Shown in pieces: positions 25,547 through 34,557 of a stretch of DNA of 50,447 nt. Position numbers and translations under genes: made by a program. The stretch is from CAYQTE01 sp964420285. GTDB lineage: Bacteria; Planctomycetota; Phycisphaerae; Tepidisphaerales; Tepidisphaeraceae. A model generated the notes under the pieces. The model ran no database searches, had not been told where the DNA came from, and saw only the letters and a list, made by a program, of their open reading frames with translations. The stretch's first letter is position 1, and the number at the start of each line of letters is the position of its first letter. The stretch is from the NCBI GenBank assembly GCA_964420285.1, contig CAYQTE010000034.1, positions 1-50,447 on the forward strand, in the 5' to 3' direction.

Positions 25547-28500
25547 TCACGACAGCTTGCCCAATTCGGCTTCGGCGGCGGCGAGTTGGTCTCGGGTTTG
25601 TTTGACCAATGCGGCCGGGGCCTTGGCGATATACGCCTCGTTGCTCAGGCGGGCGCGGAGGGTGGCGATTTGTTTGGTCAGGTCTTCGCGCTGCTTGCCG
25701 GTGCGTTTTTGATCGGCGGCTTCGTCAATCGCGATGGCCATGACCAGTTCGCAGCCGCGGACGCTGGCGCGCGGGCCGGGGACGCCGCGCAGGGATTCCG
25801 GCGTGGCGACGATCGTCAGTTTGCAGGGGGCTAGTGTGTCGATGATCGCCCGGCAGCTTTCGATGATGGCGGCCAGATCCGACGCGGGGGATATCTGCAC
25901 ATCGACAATCCGCTTGGGATCGGCCTTGGCCTCGTTTCGCAGATTGCGAATGGTGGTGACGATTTCCTGAACGGCCGCGAACAGCGACTCGGCGGCGGTG
26001 TCGATGACCGATGCGTTCACGGCCGGCCATTGCGAACTGATGAGAAGCGCACCGGTTCTCGGTTCGTACAGGCCGGGGATTGAGCGATCTTGCCGAACCT
26101 GGGCGAGGGTTTGCCAAATCGATTCGGTGATGAACGGGATGATGGGATGCAGGAGGCGCAACGAGGCATCCAGCGTGGCGGCGAGAATGCGGGCGGAAGC
26201 CTGACGCTGCGCGTCGTGGGGCGCATCGGCAGTCTTGCCCTCGCGCAGCACCGGCTTGACCATTTCGATGTACCAGTCGCACAGATCGTTCCAGAAAAAT
26301 TCGTAACACGCCCGCGCGTAGGCGTCGAAACGATAGCTCGCCAGCGATGCGGCCGCGTCGTCCAGCGTGCGGGCCAGACGGCTTAGAATCCACCGATCGG
26401 CCGGGGAACATTGCGACAGGTCACCGGGCCGATCATCCTGCGGAATCGTCGCCAGACTCGCCATCGCAAAGCGCGAGGCGTTCCAGAGTTTGTTGCAGAA
26501 ATTCCGGCCGAGGTCGAATTTGTCGCTGGTGTTCCGGCCGGCGGCGTCTTTCTTAACCGGCAGTCGGACATCCTGGGTTTCAGTGGCCATCATGGCCAGT
26601 GTGAAGCGGAGGGCGTCGGCGCCGTGGGTTTCGATGACATCGACGGGATCGACGCCGTTGCCGGCCGACTTGCTCATGCGCTGGCCGTGGCCGTCGAGGA
26701 TGGTGGGATGAATGACAACATCCGCGAACGGGACATCGTGCATGTTGTACAGGCCGGTGATGACCATGCGGGCGACCCAAAGCGTGATGATGTCGCGGCT
26801 GGTGACAAGGACGCTGGTGGGGTAGTAGCGTTGCAGATCGGCCGTCTGCTCCGGCCAGCCGAGCGTGCTGTGCGGCCAGAGGGCGCTGCTGAACCAGGTG
26901 TCGAGGACGTCGGGGTCTTGGGCAAAACGAATCCCTCTCGAGACCTCGACATACTGCGGAGCAGCTTCCCCGAGCTCCTTCATGACGGACGATGGCGATA
27001 CGTGCCCGGTTCTCTCTAGCGTCAGCCGCTCCAGGTACCGGAACACCTTTTCGGCTCTTGGATCTGCTGTGCAAAGGTAATGGTAATTGCTGTATTGCGG
27101 CTTGATAGCGATATCGCCGCGGAATACCCCTGCGCGCTCCAGCAGTGAGAGCAACGCTTTCGACTTGCTCTCCCATTGCGCCGCGTCTGGGTCGACGCCT
27201 TCGTCGGCAACACCGCTAAGGCAACTCCACACTGGAATCCGATGCCCCCACCAAAGCTGTCTCGAAATCGGCCAATCCCGCTTCTCGCCGAGCCAGCTTA
27301 GGTATTGCTGGGCATGGCGCTCCGGATGGAATTTCACCCNNNNNNNNNNNNNNNNNNNNNNNNNNNNNNNNNNNNNNNNNNNNNNNNNNNNNNNNNNNNN
27401 NNNNNNNNNNNNNNNNNNNNNNNNNNNNNNNNNNNNNNNTCGCCGAGCCAGCTTAGGTATTGCTGGGCATGGCGCTCCGGATGGAATTTCACCCGGCCGT
27501 CTTTGGCGGCCTGGATGGCTTTTTCGGCCAGGTCGGCCATTTTGACGAACCATTGGTCGGAGAGCATCGGCTCGATGGGAGTCTTGCTGCGGTCGCTGTG
27601 GCCGACCTGGGTTTCGTAGGGTTCTTCCTTTTCCAGCAATCCGGCGGCCGTCAGGTCTTCGACGATCTTCTTGCGGGCGATGTGGCGTTTCATGCCGGAG
27701 TATGGACCGCCGTTTTTGTTGATGGTGCCGTCGGGGTCGAGGATGTTGAGGATGTCGATCTTGTCGGGCGCGTTCAGATGCCGCTGCCACGTCGCATAGT
27801 CGTTGGGGTCGTGGGCGGGGGTCACTTTCACCACGCCGGTGCCGAATGTCGGATCGACGAGAATGTCGTCGGCGATAATCGGGATGAGCCGATCGACCAG
27901 CGGTAGTCGCACGGTTTTGCCGATCGCCCAATTCCAGCGCGGGTCTTGCGAATGCACGGCCACGGCCGTGTCGCCGAGCATGGTTTCGGGGCGCGTCGTG
28001 GCGATAGTCATCACGCGGTCGGAGCCTTCGATGGGGTAGCGAATGTGCCACAGGCTCGTCTTGACGGTTTCGTGATAAATCTCGTCGTCGCTGATGCTGG
28101 TCTGGAGTTGGATGTCCCAGTTGACAAGGCGTTTGCCGCGATAGATCAGGCCGTCCTTGAAGAGTTTGAAGAAGGTTTGCCGCACAGCGCGGGCGCAGGT
28201 GTCGTCGAGTGTGAAGCGTTCGCGCGTCCAATCGCAGGAGCAGCCCAGACGCCGGAGTTGTTCGAGGATGCGGTTGCCGTATTGCTCTTTCCATTCCCAA
28301 ATGCGCTTGACGAGGGCTTCACGGCCGATGTCGATGCGGGTCTTGTTTTCCTTTTCCTTGAGTTGTTTTTCGACGACGGCCTGGGTGGCAATGCCGGCGT
28401 GGTCGATGCCGGGAACCCAGAGCGTGTTGAAGCCCGCCATGCGGTGCTGGCGGATGAGGATGTCCTGAAGCGTGTTGTTGATGGCGTGGCCGAGATGCAG

Positions 28501-28653
28501 GGCGCCGGTCACGTTGGGCGGCGGCATGACGATGGTGAACGGTCGACCCGGCCGGGCCGGATCGGCGGCGAAGCTGTTGTTCTCGCGCCAGAGTTTATGC
28601 GTGGCCGTTTCGACGGCGGCCGGATCGTAGTTTTTGGGAAGGTCGGTACTCAT
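25547..28653 (-). CDS. valS: Valine--tRNA ligase (spans a false assembly gap)
   Basis: Charges tRNA-Val with valine. The class I signatures are present: HLGH at residues 53-56 (PPNVTGALHLGHA) and the KMSKS loop as QRMSKSAGN near 606. The CP1 editing domain lies between them, the helical anticodon-binding domain after them, and the C-terminal coiled coil (QIATLRARL, LAAAEAELGK) binds tRNA. The gene is interrupted by 100 N at 27340-27439, but 27285-27339 and 27440-27494 are the same 55 bases. Removing the N and one copy gives one open frame of 984 codons (983 residues), normal for ValRS. The start is ATG 28653, 43 bp after the DHH gene. Confidence 0.95.
27340..27439. other. Assembly gap of 100 N (overlapping contig ends)
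   Basis: Exactly 100 N flanked on both sides by an identical 55-base sequence (27285-27339 and 27440-27494). The true distance is therefore -55 bases: the contigs overlap and no sequence is missing. Confidence 0.95.
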
Positions 28654-28696
28654 GGCGGGAATGTACCCGGCGGGCGGGATGTGGGAAACGGGACGA

Positions 28697-29875
28697 TTAT
28701 TTCACCGTCGGAACCAACTTGATCCCGCGCGGCTGGCGGATGTTCAGGGCGCGGAGATAACGGCGGCGCAGGACGTTGCGCTTGCGCTCGATCTCGGTGG
28801 GGGAGCCGGTCTCCAGGGGAATGTAGCCGCCGGCCTTGCAGCGGTGGCCGCCCCCTTCGCCGATGCGCCGCAGCAGCCGTCGGGCCAGGTCGGCGGCGCT
28901 GAGCCGCGAGCCGCTGGTCCGCAGGCTCAGCAGCAGGCGGTTCTCATAAACGGCCGTCACCAGAGAATATTGCACCTTTTCGAAGCGCAGCAGGAAATCG
29001 GCCATGACGGCGGGCTGTTCGAGGGCCTCGATCTGGTCGATGTGGGACATCAGTGCGGTTTCGTAATAGACCGCATTGGCCAGGGCACTGGCGAAGACGA
29101 TGAAATAGCTCTGCGGCAGATCGACATACCGCATCTGATACAGCTTGCGCGTGTTGGCCAGCAGCGTGAGCGTCGAGAGGGCGACGTTGTCCAGCTCGCC
29201 GGGCGTTCCGGCGGCGCCGGCCAGGTCGGACTCGATCGCGTAAAGCATGATCGCGGCCAGGTCCGGCGAGATCGGCACTTCCAGATCCATGTAGTAGCTG
29301 AAGACGATGCTGGTGGCGGCGCCGACGTCGGTGCGAATGTCGCAAAAGGCCGACGCCGGCCGCTTGCCGCGGGCGCGATGGTGATCGATGACGGCCAGAG
29401 GGTAGGAATCGGGCGGCAGCGGTGAATAGGTGAACCCCGGCTGACAATCCAGAAGCACGATGGCATCGAACGAGTTCAGGTCGATTTCTTCCCACGGATC
29501 GAGCTTGAGATTCGCCAGCCGCAGGAACGCCTCGTTCATGCCGCCGCTGCCGCCATGACCCTGGACGGATGTGGTGACGGCCGCGTCGGGAAGTTTGGCC
29601 TCCAGCAGCTTGGACATGGCCAGCACGCTGGCCAGGGCATCCGGGTCGGGATGCCGGTGGGCGGTCACAAGGATTCGATGCTTGTCGGCCAGCAGACGAA
29701 GCAAACGGCGGGCCTTGGGCCGGCCCTTGAAACCCTGCTCGACCGCGACAGCCGATCCGGCCACCGTCTGGATGCACGATTCGACGAACCGGGTCATCAA
29801 CCGGCTGGTGGAGGGCGGCGGCGCGCCGGGGCTTGCGGCGGGCGATTCGGCGGAGGTTTGCGAAGATCGGCTCAT
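28697..29875 (-). CDS. DHH-family phosphoesterase (NrnA-like)
   Basis: 392 residues from ATG 29875 (MSRSSQTSAE). Motif I is AHRHPDPDALAS near residue 70, motif II LLDCQPGF, motif III IDHHRARGKR (the DHH signature) and motif IV YAIESDLAG. These Asp and His residues bind two Mn/Mg ions. The C-terminal DHHA1 domain has GEGGGHRCKAGG. Known relatives degrade nanoRNAs, pAp or cyclic dinucleotides; the sequence cannot choose between them. An N-terminal ~45-residue Ser/Pro/Ala-rich extension is unusual. It precedes valS by 43 bp and is divergent from the outer-membrane protein gene. Confidence 0.88.
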   Translation of the reverse strand: MSRSSQTSAESPAASPGAPPPSTSRLMTRFVESCIQTVAGSAVAVEQGFKGRPKARRLLRLLADKHRILVTAHRHPDPDALASVLAMSKLLEAKLPDAAVTTSVQGHGGSGGMNEAFLRLANLKLDPWEEIDLNSFDAIVLLDCQPGFTYSPLPPDSYPLAVIDHHRARGKRPASAFCDIRTDVGAATSIVFSYYMDLEVPISPDLAAIMLYAIESDLAGAAGTPGELDNVALSTLTLLANTRKLYQMRYVDLPQSYFIVFASALANAVYYETALMSHIDQIEALEQPAVMADFLLRFEKVQYSLVTAVYENRLLLSLRTSGSRLSAADLARRLLRRIGEGGGHRCKAGGYIPLETGSPTEIERKRNVLRRRYLRALNIRQPRGIKLVPTVK

Positions 29876-30034
29876 GGTGACGGGCTGCCGGCATGATACG
29901 GGCAAATGGGTTGGCGTTGCCAGTCGCCGGTCGCCCGTTCGTGACAAGGGAACTCAAGGCCGGTACATTTCACCTACCAGCCCGCGGCAAAAAGACCCGC
30001 TGGACTTTTGCCACCGGCTGTCAAGGAGCGATCG

Positions 30035-31021
30035 ATGCGCAATCGGCCGGTATGGGATGGTTGGCTGGTTCGGGCGATGATTATCGCCGCGGCGGCGGGT
30101 CTGTCGGCGGGGAAGGCCCTGGCCGGCGATGGATTCGATCCGGCTTTGCACGTCAGCAGCGACAACGCCGCCGCGGTATCGCCGGACAATGCGGCTGATT
30201 TTCCAGGCCCGTTCTCGATGGACGCCGCGCCGCCGGAAACCGTTTACGGGCAGCCGGAGATTCCCACCCAGCGCCCGGGCGTCAACGCCGGTGGCACGCA
30301 CGTGCAGCTCGATTTCGACTACTACAATCACTACGTCTATCGCGGCGTGGATCATAGTGCCGTCGGCGGGCGCGGCGACTCGGCCAATCTGGAAATACAG
30401 TCGCAGATCAATTTCGACATCGGCCCGTTCACGCCCTTTGTCGGCGTCTTCTCCAATGTCTTCGATTCCGATCCCGTCTCGCGTTTCCAGGAATTCCGCC
30501 CCTATTTCGGCACCAGCCTGAATTTGCGGCCGGTCACGCTGACGGCCGGCGATAACGCCTATCTCTACCCCGATCGCGTCGCTTATGACACGTCGGAAGT
30601 CTGGGGCAAGATCGAGCTGGACGACGGATATGTCTTCGGGTTGGACAAGCCGATTCTTTCGCCGTCGATCTACACGGCCTACGACTACAACAAGAACAAG
30701 GGCTGGTATTTCGAGGCGGCGGTTCGGCACGATTTTCCGATCGAGCAGACCGGCGTGACAATTTCGCCCTATGCCGACATCGCGTACATCTGGAATTTCC
30801 AGGAGCAGTTCGTCTTCATCAACAACAAGGACGACACCGGCTGGCAGCATTACGACGTCGGCGTGCTGGTCACGTTCTCGCTCAACACGCTCATGAATAT
30901 TCCGGAGCGCTACGGCGAATTCGACCTGACAAGCCGGTTTGTCGATACCGGCAAGATCCGCGGCGTCCTCGATGCCGACAACGTCATCTGGGGCGGTCTG
31001 GGCGTCGAATTCAAGTATTGA
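30035..31021 (+). CDS. Putative outer-membrane beta-barrel protein
   Basis: 328 residues from ATG 30035, chosen because AAGGAG lies seven bases upstream. The signal peptide is WLVRAMIIAAAAGLSAGKALA. The mature protein alternates aromatic beta strands (VQLDFDYYNHYVYRGVDHS, FTPFVGVFSNVF, FGTSLNLRPVTL, GWYFEAAVRHDF, ISPYADIAYIW) and ends in an aromatic residue (VEFKY), as outer-membrane barrels do. The YNHYVYRG segment recalls TorF-type putative porins (Gcw_chp). An acidic/Ala-rich stretch of about 50 residues precedes the barrel. It is monocistronic, and implies an outer membrane in the host. Confidence 0.8.
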   Translation: MRNRPVWDGWLVRAMIIAAAAGLSAGKALAGDGFDPALHVSSDNAAAVSPDNAADFPGPFSMDAAPPETVYGQPEIPTQRPGVNAGGTHVQLDFDYYNHYVYRGVDHSAVGGRGDSANLEIQSQINFDIGPFTPFVGVFSNVFDSDPVSRFQEFRPYFGTSLNLRPVTLTAGDNAYLYPDRVAYDTSEVWGKIELDDGYVFGLDKPILSPSIYTAYDYNKNKGWYFEAAVRHDFPIEQTGVTISPYADIAYIWNFQEQFVFINNKDDTGWQHYDVGVLVTFSLNTLMNIPERYGEFDLTSRFVDTGKIRGVLDADNVIWGGLGVEFKY

Positions 31022-31045
31022 TGACAGAATCGATCGCCAGATCGA

Positions 31046-31444
31046 TCACTTGCCGCGGCCGGCAAGCTCGGCCTTGACGGCCGCTCGGCGCAGTCCGGCC
31101 TGGCGCTTCTCAAAGCTGGCCTCATCGGTGATTCGCCGCGCGGAGGCTTCGGCAAATTCCACGCGGGCCGATTCAGGAGTGATATCCTCGGCCGCAATGG
31201 CCGATTGCGTAAGAATCGTCAGCATTGATCCCTTCATCTGCGCCACGCCACCCTCGACGAGAAACAGCCGCTGTTTTCCCCCGGCAAAATCGAGCCTGAG
31301 CGGCCCCAGTCCCAGCTTCACCAGGATCGGCGCCCGGTGATCCAGAACCCCCATGAGCCCATCGAATGCCGGCACGATCGCCTGCGTGACAGTCTCATCA
31401 AGCACCAAGTGCTCCGGCGTGATCAAGATACATTGAAAACTCAT
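31046..31444 (-). CDS. atpC: F0F1 ATP synthase epsilon subunit
   Basis: Central-stalk subunit that couples and inhibits F1. 132 residues from ATG 31444 (MSFQCILITPEHLVLD) with GAGAG upstream. The beta-sandwich domain shows IVPAFDGLMGVLDHRAPILV and FLVEGGVAQMKGSMLTIL, followed by the two C-terminal helices (SARVEFAEASARRI). Length and motifs are normal. Unlike most bacterial atp operons, no atpD lies upstream; that side holds short remnant-like frames. The remaining subunits must be encoded elsewhere. Confidence 0.92.
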   Translation of the reverse strand: MSFQCILITPEHLVLDETVTQAIVPAFDGLMGVLDHRAPILVKLGLGPLRLDFAGGKQRLFLVEGGVAQMKGSMLTILTQSAIAAEDITPESARVEFAEASARRITDEASFEKRQAGLRRAAVKAELAGRGK

Positions 31445-31516
31445 GCAACTCTCCACCAAGCCAACCGGGCGGCGAGTCTATGGCCGATTGCATGCGCCGT
31501 CAAACGGCGGTTGCGA

Positions 31517-31669
31517 TCAGATGCCGTCCGGCGGGGGCTGCGGATGCAGAAGCACAAGCGTCGGCCTGCCGTTGACGGTGGCGATCGCCCCGGGTTGGCC
31601 GATTTCGGAAAGCCGATCGAGCAGTTCGTCATCGCTCAATCGCTGCCACGTCGGCGTTACCGGCGACAC
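31517..31669 (-). CDS. Short coding-like frame upstream of atpC, possible remnant
   Basis: A 50-codon frame from GTG 31669, with strong GC bias at third codon positions, reading SPVTPTWQRLSDDELLDRLS and then GQPGAIATVNGRPTLVLLHP before a stop. The frame stays open further upstream to beyond 31740 without an ATG. No Shine-Dalgarno is seen. It may be a real mini-protein, or the 3' end of a gene whose 5' part was replaced by the opposite-strand fragment at 31682-31825. It ends 73 bp before atpC. Confidence 0.35.
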   Translation of the reverse strand: MSPVTPTWQRLSDDELLDRLSEIGQPGAIATVNGRPTLVLLHPQPPPDGI

Positions 31670-31681
31670 GCCCAGTCGCGA

Positions 31682-31825
31682 TGGCCGCAGATATTGCGGA
31701 TATTGTCGGACAATGATTATCGCGGGTTTTTGAGCGTGGAACTGGAGGATGAGGAATTCAACGGCACGCCCGAGTGCGAAATGGCGGGGCTGATCGCGTC
31801 GCGGGACTTTTTGACGGGTGTGTGA
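31682..31825 (+). pseudogene. C-terminal fragment of a sugar phosphate isomerase/epimerase-like protein
   Basis: The last 47 codons of a plus-strand frame read WPQILRILSDNDYRGFLSVE, LEDEEFNGTPECEMAGLI and ASRDFLTGV. This matches the usual ending of xylose-isomerase-like TIM-barrel proteins abundant in Planctomycetes. Upstream of 31682 the same frame is Arg-rich and not protein-like, so the rest of the gene is missing. It reads as a truncated relic rather than an expressed gene. Confidence 0.5.
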
Positions 31826-31887
31826 ACGACGGTCGCGTCGTAGACGGTGCTCCCAAACATGGCCCCAGGCAAGGTGTATTGGCGATC

Positions 31888-32152
31888 ATGTTGACCAGCG
31901 CTGATCTCCTCGACCGCCTACTCGACCCGGTCGGGCGAGCGTTATCCCCCGAGGCGGCCCGTAGGCTGGTGGCACTACGGGCCGACGCTGATGCCCAGGC
32001 CAAAGATCGACGAACTGGCCGACCGCGCCATTGACGGCAGCCTTACTGCCGAACAGCGTGCCGAATACGAAGCGCTAATTGCGACGGCCAGCGTGATAGC
32101 CCTGTTGCAGGCCAAGGCCCGAAACGTACGGGCGGAAAAGCCGGCGGCATAG
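31888..32152 (+). pseudogene. Small conserved protein gene with a one-base frameshift
   Basis: Starting at ATG 31888 the frame reads MLTSADLLDRLLDPVGRALS, then LRADADAQAK, where it shifts. After the A run at 32002-32004 the next frame continues IDELADRAIDGSLTAEQRAE, then ALLQAKARNVRAEKPAA to the TAG at 32152. Removing one A joins them into a protein of about 87 residues like a small planctomycete family (LLDPVG...ADPEAQARIEELA...LQAKAR). It could be an inactivating mutation or an assembly/sequencing error in the A run. Function unknown. Confidence 0.7.
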
Positions 32153-32232
32153 CGAATTCCGTTGGATGCGGTAATACGCAATTGGTGCGGAATTGAGCCG
32201 GCGAGCTGTGATGGCCTTAGGTCGCAACAGAT

Positions 32233-32682
32233 TCAAGCTGTCGAGGGATTCGGTCGGTCCCAAGCAGACACAAAGATACCGTAGAGGCGCCCCTCCGAGA
32301 ATACCAAGGTTGCATTACTAACCGAAATTCTCAAGCCCGATTGAGAATCAAAAGTCAACGATTCTTCCGGCGAGTACGCGATTTGATTTGCTCGAAGGAA
32401 ATGTTCCATGTCTGACAGCGAAGTTTGGTCATTTGGGCAATAATCCGAGAACGAAAAAGGCGAGATGAAATTTCCATCGCGGAAATAAAGGGCGATCATA
32501 TCCACAAGACCGTCGCGAAAAGCGATTTCGAGGTTGCCATATTTCCGTATTTCAGGTTCTCCCACGGAGCGGTCATCGGGGTATCCCAGCAGCTCTGTTA
32601 GACTCCGCCACGTCGTTCCGAGACAAACAAGTCCAAGTCGGCCAGTTCTCAGAAAGTTCTCGAGCGACGCCATCATCTTCAT
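32233..32682 (-). CDS. Uncharacterised immunity-like protein
   Basis: 149 residues (further ATGs at 32676 and 32673). It opens with a helix and GRLGLVCLGTTWRSLTELLG, then YPDDRSVGEPEIRKYGNLEI and a strand for DGLVDMIALYF. This order (short helix, LG-x-LLG-PDD, KYGNLE, beta-strand) resembles a small family of uncharacterised bacterial proteins that often sit beside toxin-like genes; recognition is by eye. Codon use is clearly more AT-rich than its neighbours, suggesting recent acquisition. No toxin gene is next to it. Confidence 0.7.
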   Translation of the reverse strand: MKMMASLENFLRTGRLGLVCLGTTWRSLTELLGYPDDRSVGEPEIRKYGNLEIAFRDGLVDMIALYFRDGNFISPFSFSDYCPNDQTSLSDMEHFLRANQIAYSPEESLTFDSQSGLRISVSNATLVFSEGRLYGIFVSAWDRPNPSTA

Positions 32683-32697
32683 ACCTGCTCGCCGGCT

Positions 32698-34557
32698 CTA
32701 TTGGCGCGAAGCGGCAATCGGGTCGAGGCGGACGAGATTCAGGTGGTCGTCTTCGGTTTCGCCGGAGCGAATCGGGGAGGCCGTATCCAGGAGGGTGACC
32801 TTCCAGCGGGATCGGAGATCGGGGATCAGAATGGCGGGAGTGATCGCGTAAAAGGGCGGCCGGTTGAGTGCGGCCAGCTTGGGGAAGAAAGCGAACTCGT
32901 CACAGCGCTGCATCGGCTGGCGCAGGTAGAAGGTGTATTGCGCCTCGTGTTCCTCCTCGCGGCGGCCTAGGAGGAAAATCGTCTTGCTGCCGGGAACCTC
33001 GGCAGCGGCGCGGAGGGCGAGTTCGGCCTGCGGGCGGTAATCATCCAGCGCGGGAATGACCGTGTATTGAATGGAAATCTCGACGACCAGCACGCACACG
33101 ACAATGCACGCGATCTGGGCAATGTGCCAGCGGAAGTAGTCGAGCAAGCCCGCCAGAATGCAACCGGCCGCGATGATGCCGACAACGATCGCCATGTCCT
33201 TCTGCAAAGCGGCGGTGGGGAGTTTGGGCCAATGGAGTACGAACCTGGCCCCGAGGGCACCGGCCGCGAGACAGACAATCGTCCATGCGATGGTTATCAG
33301 AATTCGCGGCGGCATTCGCCGTTGCCAGCGCACGAAATGCACCATCCCGGCGGCGGCGGCGATGATCAGCGGCGGCAGAATCGGGATCGGATAGTGGCCG
33401 TGCTTGTGCTTGATGGCCGACAGGAAAATGATGCCGGGGATAAACCAGCAGGCGAGGAACTGGGTGATGGGATCGGCGGGCTTGATCCAGCGCCAGAAGC
33501 GGACAAGCAGGTTGGGTTGTGGCGGCGTGTCCGGCCATGCGTATTCCAGAATTGGCAAGGGAGATACGGGCGCTGGCTTGGCAGAGGCGGACGGCGCGGG
33601 CGGCGGGAGGCCCCTGCGGACGGGCCGGCGCGGGATTCCCATGAAGAATGCGACGAAGACGAACGGCGTCCAGGGGAGAAGATCGAACAGGACGGAATGG
33701 AAATAGAAATACCACGGGTCGGAGCCGAAGGTTCCGGTGGCGGTGCCGATTTGCTCGCTGAACCAGTCGTGAATGATGGCCGGGTCGATGGTGTAGGCGA
33801 TGGCGGCCCAGCCCAGCGAAGTGCAGAGGACGATCGCGATGCCCTTGAAATTGAGCAGAAATTGCAGGATACGGCGGTCGCGACGCACGAGCCAATAGAA
33901 CGCGATCGCCAGCAGCATTAAGGCGGGTGCGATCAGGCCCTTGAGCAAGATGCTGGCGGCGATGGCGATATAGAAAAGCGTGCTGGTCCAGCCAGTGGAC
34001 ATCCGCCCGCGTGGCGATTGGACGCAGGCCAGCGCCAGCGCACCGACGGCGACCAGGACGACGGCGCCGAGGGTCGCATCCGCTTCACAGAGCCGGCCTT
34101 GAAGCTGCGTAATGAGTATGGTGGCCTGGAAAATACCGGCCAGCGTGGCCACGGCGATATCAAACCAGCGTGCGGCGAAGGCCGTGACCAGGACGGCCGA
34201 CGCAACGCAGGCCAGTCCGGACGGGAATCGGGCCGCCAGAGCTGATGCCTCGCCGAACGCGGTGATGCTGATGGCGATCAACCACATCATTCCCGGCGGC
34301 TTGGCGGTGCGGTAGGCGCCGGCCAGCTTGGGGAGCATGAACATCTGAAACGAGGGGAATTGCGTCATCTCGCGGGCCGGTTCGGCGGCGAGAACTTCAT
34401 GACGGGTCAGCACTCGCGCGCCGCCAAGGTTGGTAAAGACCGCGAGGGCGGCGACAACCGCGACGAGGATTATGGCGGCGGGAAGCGGCCATTTTCGCGA
34501 GGCGACAGGTTGTGCTGGGTCCAGAATCGCGAGATTGGGCGTCGCGGATTGGCTCAT
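32698..34557 (-). CDS. GT39-type membrane glycosyltransferase (ArnT/PMT-like)
   Basis: 619 residues with about 12 hydrophobic helices. After the first helix an external loop has TRHEVLAAEPAREM, equivalent to the DE-x-x-x-x-x-AREM loop of GT39 enzymes, where the acidic residue is catalytic; here the position reads HE. FRTAKPPG-type (YRTAKPPGMMWL) and RLCEADATLGAV match the family. Such enzymes move a sugar from a polyprenyl-phosphate donor to protein, lipid A or other acceptors on the outer face of the inner membrane. The ATG overlaps the stop of the GT2 fusion gene (ATGA), so the two are translationally coupled. Confidence 0.88.
   Translation of the reverse strand: MSQSATPNLAILDPAQPVASRKWPLPAAIILVAVVAALAVFTNLGGARVLTRHEVLAAEPAREMTQFPSFQMFMLPKLAGAYRTAKPPGMMWLIAISITAFGEASALAARFPSGLACVASAVLVTAFAARWFDIAVATLAGIFQATILITQLQGRLCEADATLGAVVLVAVGALALACVQSPRGRMSTGWTSTLFYIAIAASILLKGLIAPALMLLAIAFYWLVRRDRRILQFLLNFKGIAIVLCTSLGWAAIAYTIDPAIIHDWFSEQIGTATGTFGSDPWYFYFHSVLFDLLPWTPFVFVAFFMGIPRRPVRRGLPPPAPSASAKPAPVSPLPILEYAWPDTPPQPNLLVRFWRWIKPADPITQFLACWFIPGIIFLSAIKHKHGHYPIPILPPLIIAAAAGMVHFVRWQRRMPPRILITIAWTIVCLAAGALGARFVLHWPKLPTAALQKDMAIVVGIIAAGCILAGLLDYFRWHIAQIACIVVCVLVVEISIQYTVIPALDDYRPQAELALRAAAEVPGSKTIFLLGRREEEHEAQYTFYLRQPMQRCDEFAFFPKLAALNRPPFYAITPAILIPDLRSRWKVTLLDTASPIRSGETEDDHLNLVRLDPIAASRQ

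Noticed and set aside
31337..31825. Full 162-codon plus-strand frame as one gene
   Set aside because: Only the last 47 codons are protein-like; the first two thirds are antisense to atpC and to the minus-strand fragment and are Arg-rich.
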